Of a stretch of 64,000 bases of DNA, positions 1 to 12,566 are shown one piece after another (position 1 is the stretch's first letter; each line of letters starts with the position of its first letter). The stretch is from Bombus terrestris. Its lineage: Eukaryota > Arthropoda > Insecta > Hymenoptera > Apidae. Location of the stretch: the NCBI RefSeq assembly GCF_910591885.1, contig NC_063273.1:9672001-9736000 (forward strand), written 5' to 3'. The position numbers were made by a program, and so were the translations under genes. The notes under the pieces were generated by a model, which was not told where the DNA came from, did no database searches, and saw only the letters and a list, made by a program, of their open reading frames with translations.

Positions 1-1443
1 GAACGAATCGATATTAGTAAATTTTGTCTTTTATCGTTGATGGTAAGTCACGTTAAAGAAGAATGAACTTACTATAAGCCAAACATTATAGAGATTTATA
101 ATAAAGATATAAAAATCTCATTATTGATATCTCACGTGAGATGATCATAACGTTTTTATGTGAGATGAAGCTTGGGAAAAGATACATGAAAATTGCTAAA
201 AACATAAATTTACCAGCTTGTGGAAGCTTAAAAATATCCTTTATTCCATATGGGAAATTTTTTAGTTGGTTATTTAAAAAAAAACCATAAATGAAGGTTA
301 TTTTTATAAAACTATAAATAAACCGTAACTTGTATGCATCAGCTCAAGAAATTTTCATTTCTGGAATCTATAATTCTTACAGATCTGGAATAATGAAACC
401 AGTTAATCGTTGGAGAAGTAGATGCATCAAATTACGTGGAAATTACGCTGATTATAAAATACGATATTCTGCAAAATTTGATTTGAGAAAATGGCACTTT
501 GTACGCACTGATCAAATACAAGACGGAATCCAATGAAAACCGACTATATTTTTCTACGCTCACCTTTGAACGAATTTCCGTTTCCAGATGCAACGGCTAT
601 TATCGGACCAATTCAATAATACAGGCATTTCGAATATCTGTCCAAGTTTGTTAAAGGATATTTGCGGTTTTCTCGTGAAAACTAACGCGGAATGATGAAA
701 AAAAGATACGGCACCGACGAATGAAAACCAAATTTATCGACTCGCTGGTTGGTATCTATATTAAAATCCTATACGATCGTGGTTCTATTCGCATCACGGA
801 GAAAAGGGTAGAAAAAATGGAAAAGAAAAGACAGAGAATTGAAACACAAACATGTTCAATTACGAAATTTTCATCGGAACTTCGCTGTGTGTAATTCGTC
901 TGTAAATACGGAGAATCCTTTTGTAAACGCTGAACTGAAATTAATGGAGAAAGAAATAAGACCAACAGAAAAAGCCCAGATATATAATATATATATTATA
1001 CATCGTTTATCCTGTACTATAAATTTAACGTTAACTGATCCTCTAGAGATAATATTTCCTATTATACGTATAACCAGTTACAATTTAAAAGAATATACCA
1101 TGACATCATGTCAACTACAAAGAATTCATTGATTTTAATATGTCACGAGAGAATATTTCATATTCTGTTCTATGTTCTCTCGATTTTATTCTCTTATCAA
1201 ATGTATAGAATAGAATATTAAAAAATTTGTGATACGGACGGGGGATATTTGTTATTTTTCAGGGCTTGAATATTTAACTTATTCTGGACGTGTGCAATTT
1301 ACAGCCAAAACAAACGTCGAAAGCTAAATTGCTGCTATATATTTATACTAACTATCTTGTCATTTCTACATATATTTTCGGGTATGTTTCAAACTTTACC
1401 AACACAATCACGTTAGTCGAATCTCCTAACAATGCTAATGAAA
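1..1443. other. AT-rich non-coding stretch
   Basis: I see no gene, RNA or transposon here. The sequence is AT-rich with scattered CpGs and short A or T runs. The few open frames are under 100 codons, begin at non-ATG codons or have no recognisable features. Confidence 0.6.
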
Positions 1444-1475
1444 TTTCAACGTGTTTCCAACGTGTTTCCAACGTG
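1444..1475 (+). repeat. 11-bp tandem repeat, about three copies
   Basis: The unit TTTCCAACGTG is repeated twice exactly and is preceded by a copy lacking one C. This is a very short minisatellite-like array, probably produced by replication slippage. No function is implied. Confidence 0.85.
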
Positions 1476-1830
1476 TAATCCACATAGATATATTCATGAA
1501 AGGTATGTAAAGGTGTCCGAATACTTTCACGAACCCATGTATTTATCTTTCTGCAATAAGATTCATTCGTTTGCTAAATACTCAACTTATTTGCTGAATC
1601 CACGAAATCCACGTGTTGAAATCTTAACATAAGAGAAGCTTGTTAACGAAGTTACCCGCGAAGTTTTACATCTTTCGGCTCGTTAACTCTAATAATACAA
1701 ATTGACGTCGTTGACGAGGGTCTAAACGGGTAGAAAATCAAAGCCAATTCAATTAACTCTCTTAGAAAATAAAAAAGAGAGGGCAGAGGGAAAGAAGAAA
1801 AAAAAAGAAAAACCAGAGCGGACCGGAAAT

Positions 1831-2070
1831 ATGCGACTAAGGGCCACGTTGCGCGCTAATCCGCAAGAACTTAATAAGGAGAGAATCCCCGGACGCCCTT
1901 CGCTGGAACCTCTTAACGACCTTCTTTCCGCTCGATGTCCGGCTGTTGAATCTCTCACGGCCACTGATTTTCACGGGGCGCTTCGACCGGCCTGCATCGA
2001 GCCCCACTGTTGTAAAAAACGACCAAGCTCGAAGATTTACACGCGATTTTCACCAAGTTGGATCAGGTGA
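1831..2070 (+). CDS. Unrecognised ATG-initiated ORF, 79 codons, candidate only
   Basis: This frame opens with ATG with A at -3 and runs 79 codons to TGA in a locally GC-richer stretch. The product is basic and contains a Cys-Cys pair near residue 61. It has no evident signal peptide, membrane segment or known motif. The last codons include CAG/GTGATC, which could instead be a splice donor. The opposite strand is also open over part of the same stretch (1749-1964). That argues that low stop density, and not selection for coding, may explain the frame. It could be an exon or chance. Confidence 0.15.
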   Translation: MRLRATLRANPQELNKERIPGRPSLEPLNDLLSARCPAVESLTATDFHGALRPACIEPHCCKKRPSSKIYTRFSPSWIR

Positions 2071-4818
2071 TCCCTGTGCTTCGTAATATGTCCACGAGAT
2101 AAGAAGGAAGACGTAACGAAAAAGAAAAGAGGCGGCCCGAACAGGAGAAACATGGTTTTTTCGATCAATCGATAAAGAGAATCCTTTTGTGGAGGATTGA
2201 TACGAAGGGAGGTGACGCGTGGACACAGGAAACTTTTAAGGGTAATTTATCGCGTTTTTAGCGAAGGTTACTCGAAGTGAGGGTGAATATTAAGGGTGAA
2301 ATTATCGAATGTTTATTTCATGGTTACGTACAGGAAGAAGTAGAAACTGTAAGTAAATGAGAAATAATTCGTGTTCGCGCGACAAAGGGATGGTGAAATG
2401 CGAGACGGTAACATTTGTGCAATGTATTGGAATTGCTGAATTTGGAAAGACGAAGATCTTTACATTTATTTGTTTTTACAATGATTAAAGTCATGCGAAT
2501 GTTTTTGGTAAAATTAATGTTTGCTTTTATCGAGATGAGAACATGAATTATGTGTAGTTTCTTTCCTTTCTTCACCAGACGATTTTAAATTTATTGTAAT
2601 ATTCAAATTCTTATGTCAAATAAAAGTAAATAAAGCTGGAAGAGAGTAGGGATTTTTCATTTTTAATTTAGCTTAACTTAATTGTAAAGAGAGGTTCAGG
2701 AAGGATTTTTGCGCAAAATTGAAGCTATTCGCGATTCTTTCATGTTCTAAAAAATGTCGTTATGAATGTCGTTAAAAATACATTCAAGATATTTCTGAAT
2801 AATAAATTGAAACGTAATCGAATTTAAGACAACTCACAACTCAATTACCATAGATTAATTACAATCACCTACGTATATTATGTTTAAATATCGCACATAT
2901 TACAGATAGGTGCTAAGTCAAGTGTTAATTATTCATCCATATCTTCACTAATAGAAATTTCATACTGTGATTATGCAAACGTCCGATTCAGGATAGAATA
3001 GCAGGCTGAGAAAATTAACTGGCAGTCCCTATCGACCACTTAACACGCCAGATTACTGCCACTTCCTGGAAACAGTCTTTCCTATCGAGATCGGCACCTC
3101 TCCAGTCTCCAACCAAAAGCGTTATGGCCTCCCTTTGTACGTTTATCGCAAAATAATTAACCGGATCAGACCCTTGCCGAAATTGAACATTTGATGTAAA
3201 ATTTTCAGAATATCGGGCTCTCCCCTTTAATCTCGAAATGATTGTTACCCATAAAATACCAAAGACATGATATATGATGGAGATTCATATATTTCTGAAG
3301 ATGAAATTCCGATTTTTATGGATGAAATATTAGGAGACTCGAGGAATAATCTAAAATTCCTAAACTTTAATAATTGCAATCCGAAGAGCGATGTAAATCA
3401 CGTTTTATTTTTCAAAAATTTCTACGCTTAACATGGTTATGTCGTTAATGGTATTTATGTTACATTTATATTATAAATCCTCAGAATTTGATAAAAATGA
3501 TTGTGAAAAAAGTCGTAGAGAGACGACGATTACGAAGTGCATAGTTTTCTTTTCTCCTTCGAAATTGTCTTTTAAACATTTCTCAAACTATTAAGAACAA
3601 AGTACATATTTAGGTGTTTGATTTTTGCTGGAACCTTCTATTATGTATCATGCTCATTACACGTCATTGCATACGCGTACCTTTAAAAGTTAACGCTGAC
3701 TCGTAGTTGGAGGCTATCGGCCCTCATAGTTGACCAAGTATTTCACGAGTATCTGCCGACTTGGCGAATTCTTGAAATATCGAGATTAAAGGAGCCGCGA
3801 CGTATTAAGTTCACAGTGCTACTTGCTCTGGCTGGACTAGATTTACGGCGGATTTACTCGAAAATTTCCTTCATCTACGAAAAATCGTGAATTCTCGTGG
3901 AATCATCTTTGCTACGCCGCATTAACTGCATCCCTCCGCTCGATTCCCAATAAAATTGCCCTTAAATTTTCTCCGGCTATCTCTTCCGCATACGATGCAT
4001 CCCAACCTCATCCCACAATTTAGCAAAATATATTCACTCAAATTGAGTTTCAGTTCAATTGAAGTTAGTTTAAATAAAATCATTCATCTGTTAAATATTT
4101 GGTTGTCTTCATACAAAGCAAAGAATTTCCGAATTGTCAATTTACGTATACATAAAAGGATACAGAAACTCATTAGGTTGTTTCATAGTTTATTCGGAGA
4201 AGATTTCATATTTATATGCATAATTGTTCCCAGCGAAGTGGAACATTTTTGAATTGCCAATTTATGGACCATAAAACTATAGGAAAATAGCTGAAGAATT
4301 TTGTCCTCTTATATTACTCTGTACATTTTTAATCGAAAAAGGTGTATGTTGTCGAATCGTAAAAAAATTATTGCGAAAATGCGGTTAATAACAACACCAT
4401 AGATTTAGGACTTAAAAATCTAATCTCGTCATCTGTAATCACGTTTGCTCTAGCGTAACATCTAACAAGATCTCTTACTTTGCAAGACTTTGCATGAATT
4501 TATCTTAAAAGAATCCTAACAATACAAATTTTCTCATATTCCAATATATCTCTATAATATCACGAAATATGCCTAAATTTTCCAATGATTCAAAATATTT
4601 CCTTTTCTAATAGTTCAATTGCAACATTTCTTGATATTTCCACGACACTTGCAAATCTTCAACTACTTTAACATGCTTCTATACCCGATTTGTTGCGATT
4701 ACCATACTTACCCTGTGAACAAAAGACAGAGTAAAGATTGCAAGACGTATAAGAGACGAAACCCAAGCTGCTTTCGTCGAGATAACTTGCGCTTCTTTCA
4801 AACACGTGCCATCGAGCT
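2071..4818. other. AT-rich non-coding stretch
   Basis: I see no gene or repeat family here. There are short A or T runs and isolated CpG-containing patches, including one around 3000-3130 and another near 3690-3930. Open frames in this stretch are short, start at non-ATG codons or have AT-biased composition without motifs. Confidence 0.6.
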
Positions 4819-5244
4819 TCAAGATTCTAAAACCGGAAGACCATGGAGTGGCTCCAACTCTACTCTTTGGATCGTTGGACAATCTTCGAAGTGCAAATCC
4901 TGCGAGAGGTTTCCGCGTTCGAGTTCCGGGCGTTCCTGCACCGTAATTTCGCGAGGGGCAGCGCGAAAGTTCGAAAGCGGAGCGCCGGCAATAAAACGCT
5001 TTGCATCGGTCGCTCTTCTCCTTTCCCCAGGGCGAAATCTCATCTGGCCGCGTGGTTTTCCGTCAGCCAGGAATTTCTCCAGTTGCCTCTGTTCCTCAGG
5101 CGAAAGAAACGAACAAATGAAAAATGAGCGAACGCGCTGAAAGAAATCCTGGCGAAAAAAGCGACCGGATGAAACGCGTTCTACCTCGTTGTTGCCTGGT
5201 GGAAAAAAGATCGTCAACGTGATGTACCGGCGAAGTGCAATCAC
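4819..5244 (-). other. GC-richer, CpG-rich island with overlapping open frames
   Basis: The island is clearly richer in G, C and CpG than its flanks. It is open for 141 codons on the minus strand and for 94-173 codons in two plus-strand frames over the same bases. Three mutually overlapping open frames in one patch are what low stop density predicts, so I do not call a gene. The minus-strand frame has an acidic, Gln-rich segment (SPEEQRQLEKFLADGK) and would be the best candidate if one is real. A cis-regulatory element or a non-coding exon is equally plausible. Confidence 0.35.
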
Positions 5245-8200
5245 TAGCTAGACTAAGGTCGGTGCAGCCGACTCGAAACTAATTTGTGTCGTATCCTGAA
5301 AGATCTGATCGCGAAAGATCGTGACGAAAATGAGAAACCAGTTAGGCGATAAAGAATCGCGTTGTTCGTGTCTTTCTGCAACCGTTATAGATAGATTATG
5401 TCTATATGTGTTTACTATTATATTATATGTATACTATTTTGTACTGTTATGGATATTAATGTATAATTTATTGTGTAATTGGTATTCGTTTTATGGTTAC
5501 TCTACATTATAATATGTATATTATAATGCGCGTATAAATTTATGTCATTAATATTTAATACGATGTTTACCAGCAACGAGCTTTATTTAGATTAATTAAG
5601 AAGATACGTGCAACTCATACAGAAGCATCGACGTACAAAGCTTCTAGCAAATAATTCTCGTATTGGCGTAGAAAGAAGATTTACAAAGAATAAAAATGAA
5701 CGAAAAGCAACAGAAAGTGGTTTTTCCAAACAGAGAGGATGTTTATATTCGATTTTCAAAGAGGAAAACGGAGAAAAGATACCTTTTCATCTTTATTTCT
5801 GGTTGTTATTCCGCAAAGTATTCATTCCGTAGGAATTGTAAGGAAAAATTATCAGAAAAATTTGAGAAATCAAATTTTTAAAATATTTACGATATAATAT
5901 TTTACACGCGCATGTCCCGTAGAGATTAGAAAATATTTAATTCACGTGGGGGATACTGGGAATTTTTCTCTTCGATCAAAATGGATCTACGAAGAAAAGC
6001 AAAAAGGGGATACGCATCGCCAGGTGTAAAAGAACAGCGTTGGGAAATCTCTCTACATTTAGGATAGATAGTAGATCCCCGGATATGATGGCGAAACGAA
6101 AAGTGTAGAGGGAAGAAAAAAAGGGGAGATCTCCCGAATCCCGAGGGAAAACTCCACGAAATTCTCTTGCGCTTCTTCCGTGAATTTGACGTTTATATCG
6201 TGAGAATCAGAGACGTGTGTCTTCCACAGAGAATGAAAGGAAAGAAAGAGAGAGGGAGAGAGGATTCGCGCGAGCAACGGCGGAAGAACAGCCACGAAAA
6301 GTTTCTCGACGATGATAACGCTTTGGACCACGCGATAACGTGCCAGCCAGATATTCAAAAATCCCCGGAGAAAACGCTCAAAAACTCCTCCCTTTGGATC
6401 TTGCGAACCCTCGTAACGTGACGCTTTAACGTTGCTGATAAAGTCCGTACGATGGATCGTTAGAAGTTTAACGACAGCACGAGGGAGATCGAGTGATGAG
6501 ACAGTAGAATCTTGTTTCTCCTCGTAGCATCAAGATGAAAATGAAAACTGATCTATCGGTAATTATAAAGTTTTAAGGAACAAACAGTGGGGAAATTGAA
6601 AGAAATTTAATAGTGATTCAAACTTCAAGATCAATATAATGAATTTTAATATTAATAGCGTTAATTAATAGCGTCCTTTAATAATTCAAGGATATTCAAG
6701 CGTTAGTAGATGGCAATATGGTACCTGTAAACATATAAAATCTTGAGGAACGAGCAGTGACAAGTTAGTAACAGGTTTTATCGTGACTCGCGCTTTGAAA
6801 TTGCAAGAATTATGAATATTGTAAATCGAAGCATCGTTTGCTTCTACGCGAAGCTTTCGATAGAATCACCAAAGTAATCAGTCTCTATTTTGCTGATCTG
6901 ACACCATTATTTCCTCGGACGTGTGCCTCTTCGCTGACTGCTATCGCGACAAAAATGCACCACTGAGGAACGACGCTATCTCCATATGATCGCAAAGCAC
7001 ATATTCTCGAATGTTCATCAAGTTTGCATCGCAGAATAAATTACTCCAAGGCTACCTCATTTTTTTCCAAACTCATTCGCCATTACCTAGATAAATAAAC
7101 ATTTCCTACGAAATTAAAAGTCGTATATTTCATACGAATTTCCGTCATCGAATATTCGTTCAATTCACCGTATACGCGATACGTTCGATTCTATCGTTGG
7201 CAAACAAACTTGGTGGCGGCAGGGGAAGCTGGGAAAACGATGGCAGCCGTTATTTACCAACTCGCATAGGGGACAATTTTCGAGGCGTTGGTTTTCTCCG
7301 GTGTCCAGTGATTAACCGATCTCGCGGCTCGTATTGCTAAAGGAGAGCAAACTGGATTCTCTCTCCCCTCTGATTCTCTTCCATTCTGCCCCTTTCTATC
7401 TTCGTTCTTCTGACTCCAAGCAAGTGCACGCGTTTCGAGATAATTGCCGTGACAGCTTTGTCACCGTGGCTGGTCCTCTTTCGGGCACGAAATTCTCGCA
7501 ATTACGAAAGAACGGAGGAAGGCTGGCCGGTAGGAAGGAAAAGCTAGTGCAGAGACAAGGGCGTAACAGTGTATTCTGAAACGAGTTGTTTTCCGTTGCA
7601 AGTGTGGATTAAGCGCCACCACACAATTTATTGAAAAAAATCATAATTTTAATCATTTTCTATAACCTAATATTATCCTTTTTAGATTTCTCAAGCTTCA
7701 ATGATCCTTAATTGCAATATTGTTTATTTAAACATATCGTTTTATTATATTATTTAACTGAAAATTGTTTAGTCAGTGATAACAGATCGATACAGATCTT
7801 ACAGTTTGGGTCCAGTTCTTTGGTTCTTATAGAAATCAAGTGCTACTTCTTACAACTCTTTTGGTAATCTCAGTTTGAAGTTCTTGAACATTACGAGCAC
7901 TGCACACATTAACGTCGTCTGTGTTTCAACTATTTCAATCGCTATATTACGCTATATTTGCGGACTATATAGCAACTATATGCGCAGTCCCATATCAACA
8001 TAAATATATCAAGTGCTTGAAAAAATAAATGCAGTAGCCCGAATAGTCAAACACGAGACGACACTAGCCTGTACACAATCCATTGACGTTTTCACGATCA
8101 TTTAAACACACCGTGTATCGTTGGAAAACCCGAACCAGTTTGTTTACTCGAACACGCTTTCCATCCTCTGGATGGGATCCGCGATGTTTTTCTCCCGTTT

Positions 8201-9240
8201 AAATCGTGTCTATCCCTAGAAAGAATCGGAACAAATATTGGAAGATTATACGAGACGACTGAAACGGGAGCGAGAAAGTTTTAATGGAGAATAAGTTTCC
8301 GCGAGATTCAGTGGGAAGCATACGTGATATCTCGTGGAGTTTCCAGTTAGATTGTTCGGTATTTCTTCTTCTGGAAAAGAGAAAGAAGTTTTCGAACGCA
8401 CTGACAAATGGAAAGGTTAGAAGGAGAATGTAGAGTTTCCAGTCGGTGACGAAACAACGGTAGGGAAGAAGACTGTTTCGCGCAACGACGAGAATTACAG
8501 ACGAAAGTAACGGAGACACGATAAAATTACAGAGGTTGAAGTTACATCGGCAGAGTTAAGGTCTAGAGTAGAAAGGAGAAACGAAAATGGTCGAAGTGCA
8601 TGAGACTGGACGAACGAGGGTGGAAAACTTCGGTCCACTTCACGGAATACTAGGAACTCGAGCAACTTTCCACCCTGATGATCGTTCTTGTAGCACAGAA
8701 GTTTCCAGCTTTCTTGAACGATCGCGTGACACGCACGCAACCCCTGCATAGCCTCGTTAATACAAAATACAAGCTCTAAATACGAGTCTCGGCTCTTGCT
8801 GTCGAGAATGCATTTCCTACGTTCCGTTAGATCCGTTAGGTTTTAAATAGTACGATCTTTTTTCAGTAGATGTTTCTTTCGGTAGCGAAAAAAAAACCAT
8901 AGCGGTGTAAGTCAACGTTTTGAGAATTAAATCGGGTCATGTGTTTAAGTTCTTAAAATGATTAATCAACTTTCATTGCAAATGGGTTAATCTAACATAA
9001 AGATTCTGACTATTTTCACGAATGCCAATACTCAAACCTAGAAGCAAAACCCGAAAATTTCAATACCACTAGCAAAAATATGCCTCGTATGCAAACAGGA
9101 ATTTACGATCAACATATTCTACAAATAATTCACCATAATTCACGTGCCATCAATACGTACCGCTCATACCATTCACCGAAAACCAGTAACCTAATGTATC
9201 CCAATATTTCCACGTTCCTCAAATCGTTTTATAGGAACAT
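5245..9240. other. AT-rich non-coding stretch
   Basis: Apart from the hairpin at 5505 I see no gene or transposon. Purine-rich GA tracts occur around 6230-6270. Moderately CpG-rich patches occur at about 6150-6420, 7200-7600 and 8220-8750. Each contains short overlapping open frames on both strands without recognisable motifs. Confidence 0.55.
5505..5528. repeat. Perfect 10-bp inverted repeat with 4-nt loop
   Basis: The arm CATTATAATA and its exact reverse complement TATTATAATG flank the spacer TGTA. The element could form a small cruciform. In AT-rich DNA such palindromes arise by chance fairly often, so this is a structural note only. Confidence 0.8.
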
Positions 9241-9627
9241 AAATTCTCATAAACTAAAAATTTTAGCCTGAAAAATTCCCAACCAACAATCTCAGTTGGA
9301 ATTGTAATCGGACGCAGCATCAACGTAAAATTTTCGAATGTTACAAACGTTCCGTGCGATCTCGCAATCGAACAACCGATTCATAGCGAAAAACTGTTTC
9401 TATAAAAAAAGAGAAAAAAAAACCAAACGAAAACAAAAACGAATTCTCACAAACTAGAAATTCTACCCTGAAAAATTCTTACACGATCCGAGCTAAAACT
9501 TCAATTAGACGCAACAACCGGATCCATTTGAAAACCATTCCCATCTACTGTTGCATCGCCGTAACGCGATCGAATCTTAACGTTGCGAGCGATCTCACCA
9601 TCGATTCCACGCGAAAAACTGTTTAAA
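9241..9627 (+). repeat. Imperfect direct duplication, two copies about 200 bp apart
   Basis: Copy A (9241-9402) and copy B (9441-9627) share an ordered series of blocks. These are TTCTCAnAAACTA, CCTGAAAAATTC, an AnTnAATCGGACGCA-type block matched by AATTAGACGCA, GCGATCTC, ATCGA and finally GCGAAAAACTGTTT. The copies are separated by an A-rich spacer. Divergence is considerable and copy B carries extra bases, so this is an old segmental tandem duplication. No coding content is visible. Confidence 0.6.
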
Positions 9628-10017
9628 TCTCGTCTGGATCGCACTCGAGCCGGAGAACCGGGCTGCAATTAATCAGCCAGTGCGGATGACGGATTGCGCG
9701 ATGTCATGGACGTCGGGCTGTTTAAGCTGGCGAACATCCGGACACGCGAAGCCCGTTGCCCGTCCGAGCCACTCGATAAACGAGAATTGCGTCGAAACTG
9801 TGCGGGCCATGAATCGCGATCGAGCACGAAATTTCGTTTCGAGGAAAGAAAAAAGAGGATAGCAAGAGGGTTGGAAAGAGGTTGGAAGGGGTAGCAGACA
9901 GGGAACGATTCACAGGGGTTCGGGGGGTTCTCTGTTTCGACCGCGAGTTGGCGCGTGCAAATAAAACGCGCTCTGATAGATCGTGTTTGGCCAAGTTAAT
10001 TCTTTTTTTTCTTTCCC

Positions 10018-10020
<3 letters not shown>
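9628..10020. other. CpG-rich island before the microsatellite
   Basis: This GC-richer patch has overlapping short open frames on both strands (for example 9694-9894 plus and 9722-9994 minus). None has an ATG-initiated frame with recognisable features. It may be regulatory or simply an unmethylated CpG-rich segment. Confidence 0.35.
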
Positions 10021-10021
<1 letters not shown>

Positions 10022-10053
<32 letters not shown>

Positions 10054-10054
10054 C

Positions 10055-10091
<37 letters not shown>

Positions 10092-10107
10092 CTATCTGTC
10101 TATCTAG
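10022..10107 (+). repeat. Compound microsatellite (TC)n-C7-(CT)n-(TATC)n
   Basis: A TC dinucleotide run of about 14 units is followed by a run of seven C. Further CT units follow, then about seven TATC tetranucleotides with one TGTC variant. The array is pure enough to be length-polymorphic. Open frames reading Ser-Leu repeats through it are artefacts of the repeat. Confidence 0.97.
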
Positions 10108-12250
10108 CTCTTTTTGTTGTCGGTTATATCCCTTGGAAAAATTTCTACGATTGGATTTGGTACCGTTTAACTCGACAACTTCTCTCCTCCCGCCTAGAAA
10201 TGCTATTGAAGGAGATTTATCGATGCGTAATTTGTTTCGGCTTTTGGATTTGGTTAACAAGTTTTATCAGTGATATCGTGTTTCGGATCAGATTTTCAAT
10301 GCTCAATGATTGATGGTCGATATTATTTAAATAGAGCGAGTTTAAATTGAATTTTCGATAGAGACGAGATTTATGGATACGAATTCTTTGTTCTTTACGT
10401 ATCTTGATGTAAAAAGGTACGACGAAGAAGAAGGAAGGGAAATCACAATGTGAGACGCGTTTCTTCAACTTCCGAGACTCACAGACGGCCACTTGAAATG
10501 GTTTGCTTCGCGACTTCTGATTTTAATTAAACAAACTGTGAACGCAAATAAGAACGAAGTTTGTCGACCATTTCGCTAACTTCGTCTATGTAAATGATGA
10601 AACGGTAACAGGTAAATATCGACACATTCGAGTCTACTGTTGAAACAAACAACTTCTCGCGTTGAATATTCCTTCGCTTCGAACAATAAATTTTCAATAT
10701 CTGCACCGCTCCAAAAATGTCATCTTTGCTTTCTTTCATCTTAATTTTCCATTCAGGAAAAGGTAGTTAAATAGCATTATCGAAATACTAGCAGTGCTTC
10801 TATTATCATTAAATACGCGTATCAAACAACATCGAGCTAAAATAACTTAAAATTGCTAATAATTCTCATTCCTGCATTAAAACGAAGTTCATTAGTACAC
10901 GTATTGATTTTAAAATCTTTTCCTTCCTTTCATCTTCCACAAAAATATTAGAAAAAATGTCCCTCTGTTATTCATACAGGAAAACAATCTTTCAGCACAA
11001 AAATATTTAACTCAGAAAGTTACAAATGAAAATCGTGATATTTATTTATAATTTCATTTATCAACAGCACTTCCTCTCGCAATAATCATATTCTCATACC
11101 TAATTACGACGCTCTCACATTCACGCGAAGAATCATTAATCTACGCGGCACAAATAGACACCGTGTGTCCCCGGTGCATATCTAGGAAAGTGACGGAACT
11201 TAAATCGATAGACAGGGAGGGCGATAAAGCAAAAAAAGAGAAAGAAAGACTCGGGGTCAAACGGAAGCGCGAGTTCTTTCCAGCAGAAAGCAGTTGGAAC
11301 GAGGACGTAGAATCAGCAGGGCAAACTCGGCCGGTGCATTAGCTCGTTCCGACAGATAGAAATCTCGTTTCGCCGTGGCGGTCGATGCGCTGCCTGCGAA
11401 TTGCTACTCCGTCACCTAGAATTGCCCTGAAATTGAAGCGTCAGATGGCAGGAAGAAGAATGGGCGGTCACATATATCAGTCTCTTCTTCGACTTGAAGA
11501 AACGACTCGTCCCTGCGTCCCGAAAACAGAAGAAACGCGGCGGACATTCCGCGATTGCATCTTACGAAATCACGTAATTTTCATCTCAAAGCAAACGTAA
11601 GAGGTTTGGTTATCGTTTAACGTCCGCTCGTTTTTATTTTATATCCTTTTTTATTTCTTTGTTTTATTTGACAACTAAGTAAAATGAGAAAAGGCGTGGT
11701 AAAATAAGGATAAAAATGTGATTAAATCAATTTCAAAATTTTCCTCGCGGATTTAATTGGATTTAGTTGTGCACAAAGAATTATAAAGTTGATAAGCTTT
11801 GCTCCTGGAAATCGTTTCTCGATTAAAAACTGCGACGATTGTAGAGATTACAAAGGAAGAATTTATATATGGCACTCCATATTCTTAAATAACACGAATC
11901 TACAAATTCGTTCATCAAAGTTAATTCCTAATGATAACCAGTAAAGGACAAAAGTGCAGCTAACTCATTCGATGATTCACTTTGACGAATATAAAACATC
12001 CTCTTCGATTCCACGACCCGTACACAGATTTTCCTTGAAAGAATAAACGCATCACTCGTAAAGTGTCTCCTAAAGTAGACACAAGCTTCTCCGCCGCATG
12101 ATTTCTCACTGTCTTTCGTGCGATATATCGTATGACAACGTCGTACACAGCCGAGAAAAACGTGGCTGTGGTTCGTTCGCTTTTGGCCAGAATCCAAAGA
12201 GCGTCGAGAAAGGCGTAAGGGCAACCTCTCGTTCCTTAAATCAAAAGCGC
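10108..12250. other. AT-rich non-coding stretch with CpG-rich patch
   Basis: I see no supported gene. The stretch 11200-11560 is CpG-richer and contains an unremarkable basic open frame. The minus strand of 11928-12398 is open for 156 codons, but that frame begins at GTG and has no domain that I can recognise. Confidence 0.5.
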
Positions 12251-12258
12251 TATAAAAG
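12251..12258 (+). promoter_or_regulatory. TATA-box-like site, candidate
   Basis: The sequence CTATAAAAGCAG matches the insect TATA box consensus closely and sits in a CpG-rich setting, so a core promoter reading rightward is possible. About 200 nt downstream, an ATG-initiated ORF of 37 codons begins at 12453 and ends at 12566. No convincing initiator motif about 30 nt downstream can be called by eye. In AT-rich DNA such matches also occur by chance. Confidence 0.2.
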
Positions 12259-12452
12259 CAGAAAACGTTCGACGATCGACCGTCTGTATTTTGAACGGTT
12301 GAAAACGAGATTCGACGTAATGGGAAAAGGAGGGAACGAAACCATTTCGACACAGGGCATTTAATTAACGCGAGCTCGGTATCGCGTTTGACATTCACGC
12401 GCGCGGATACAGAGCTGCGAGTTAAAAGTTATCGCAACCGCATTCGTTTCTG

Positions 12453-12566
12453 ATGAAACGAAACTCACAGCTCTTTTCGAACGATGTGCAGAATTTCATG
12501 AAGTTCAGGAGTTCTCAGAAAGTTTGGGACGCTATTTGTAACGACGATTGCAATTGGAAGGGATAA
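12453..12566 (+). CDS. Short ORF of 37 codons downstream of a TATA-like site, candidate
   Basis: This frame starts at ATG and ends at TAA. It encodes a hydrophilic peptide with two Cys near its C-terminus and no signal peptide or known motif. Its only support is its position about 200 nt downstream of the TATA-like site at 12251. A chance ORF of this size is expected, so treat it as a placeholder. Confidence 0.08.
   Translation: MKRNSQLFSNDVQNFMKFRSSQKVWDAICNDDCNWKG

Noticed and set aside
9882..10313. Open frames of 96 and 143 codons through the microsatellite, reading Ser-Leu and Tyr-Leu-Ser repeats
   Set aside because: The length comes entirely from the TC/TATC repeat, which lacks stops in those frames.
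11928..12398. Minus-strand frame of 156 codons
   Set aside because: It starts at GTG with no early ATG, shows no domain, and overlaps open frames on the opposite strand.
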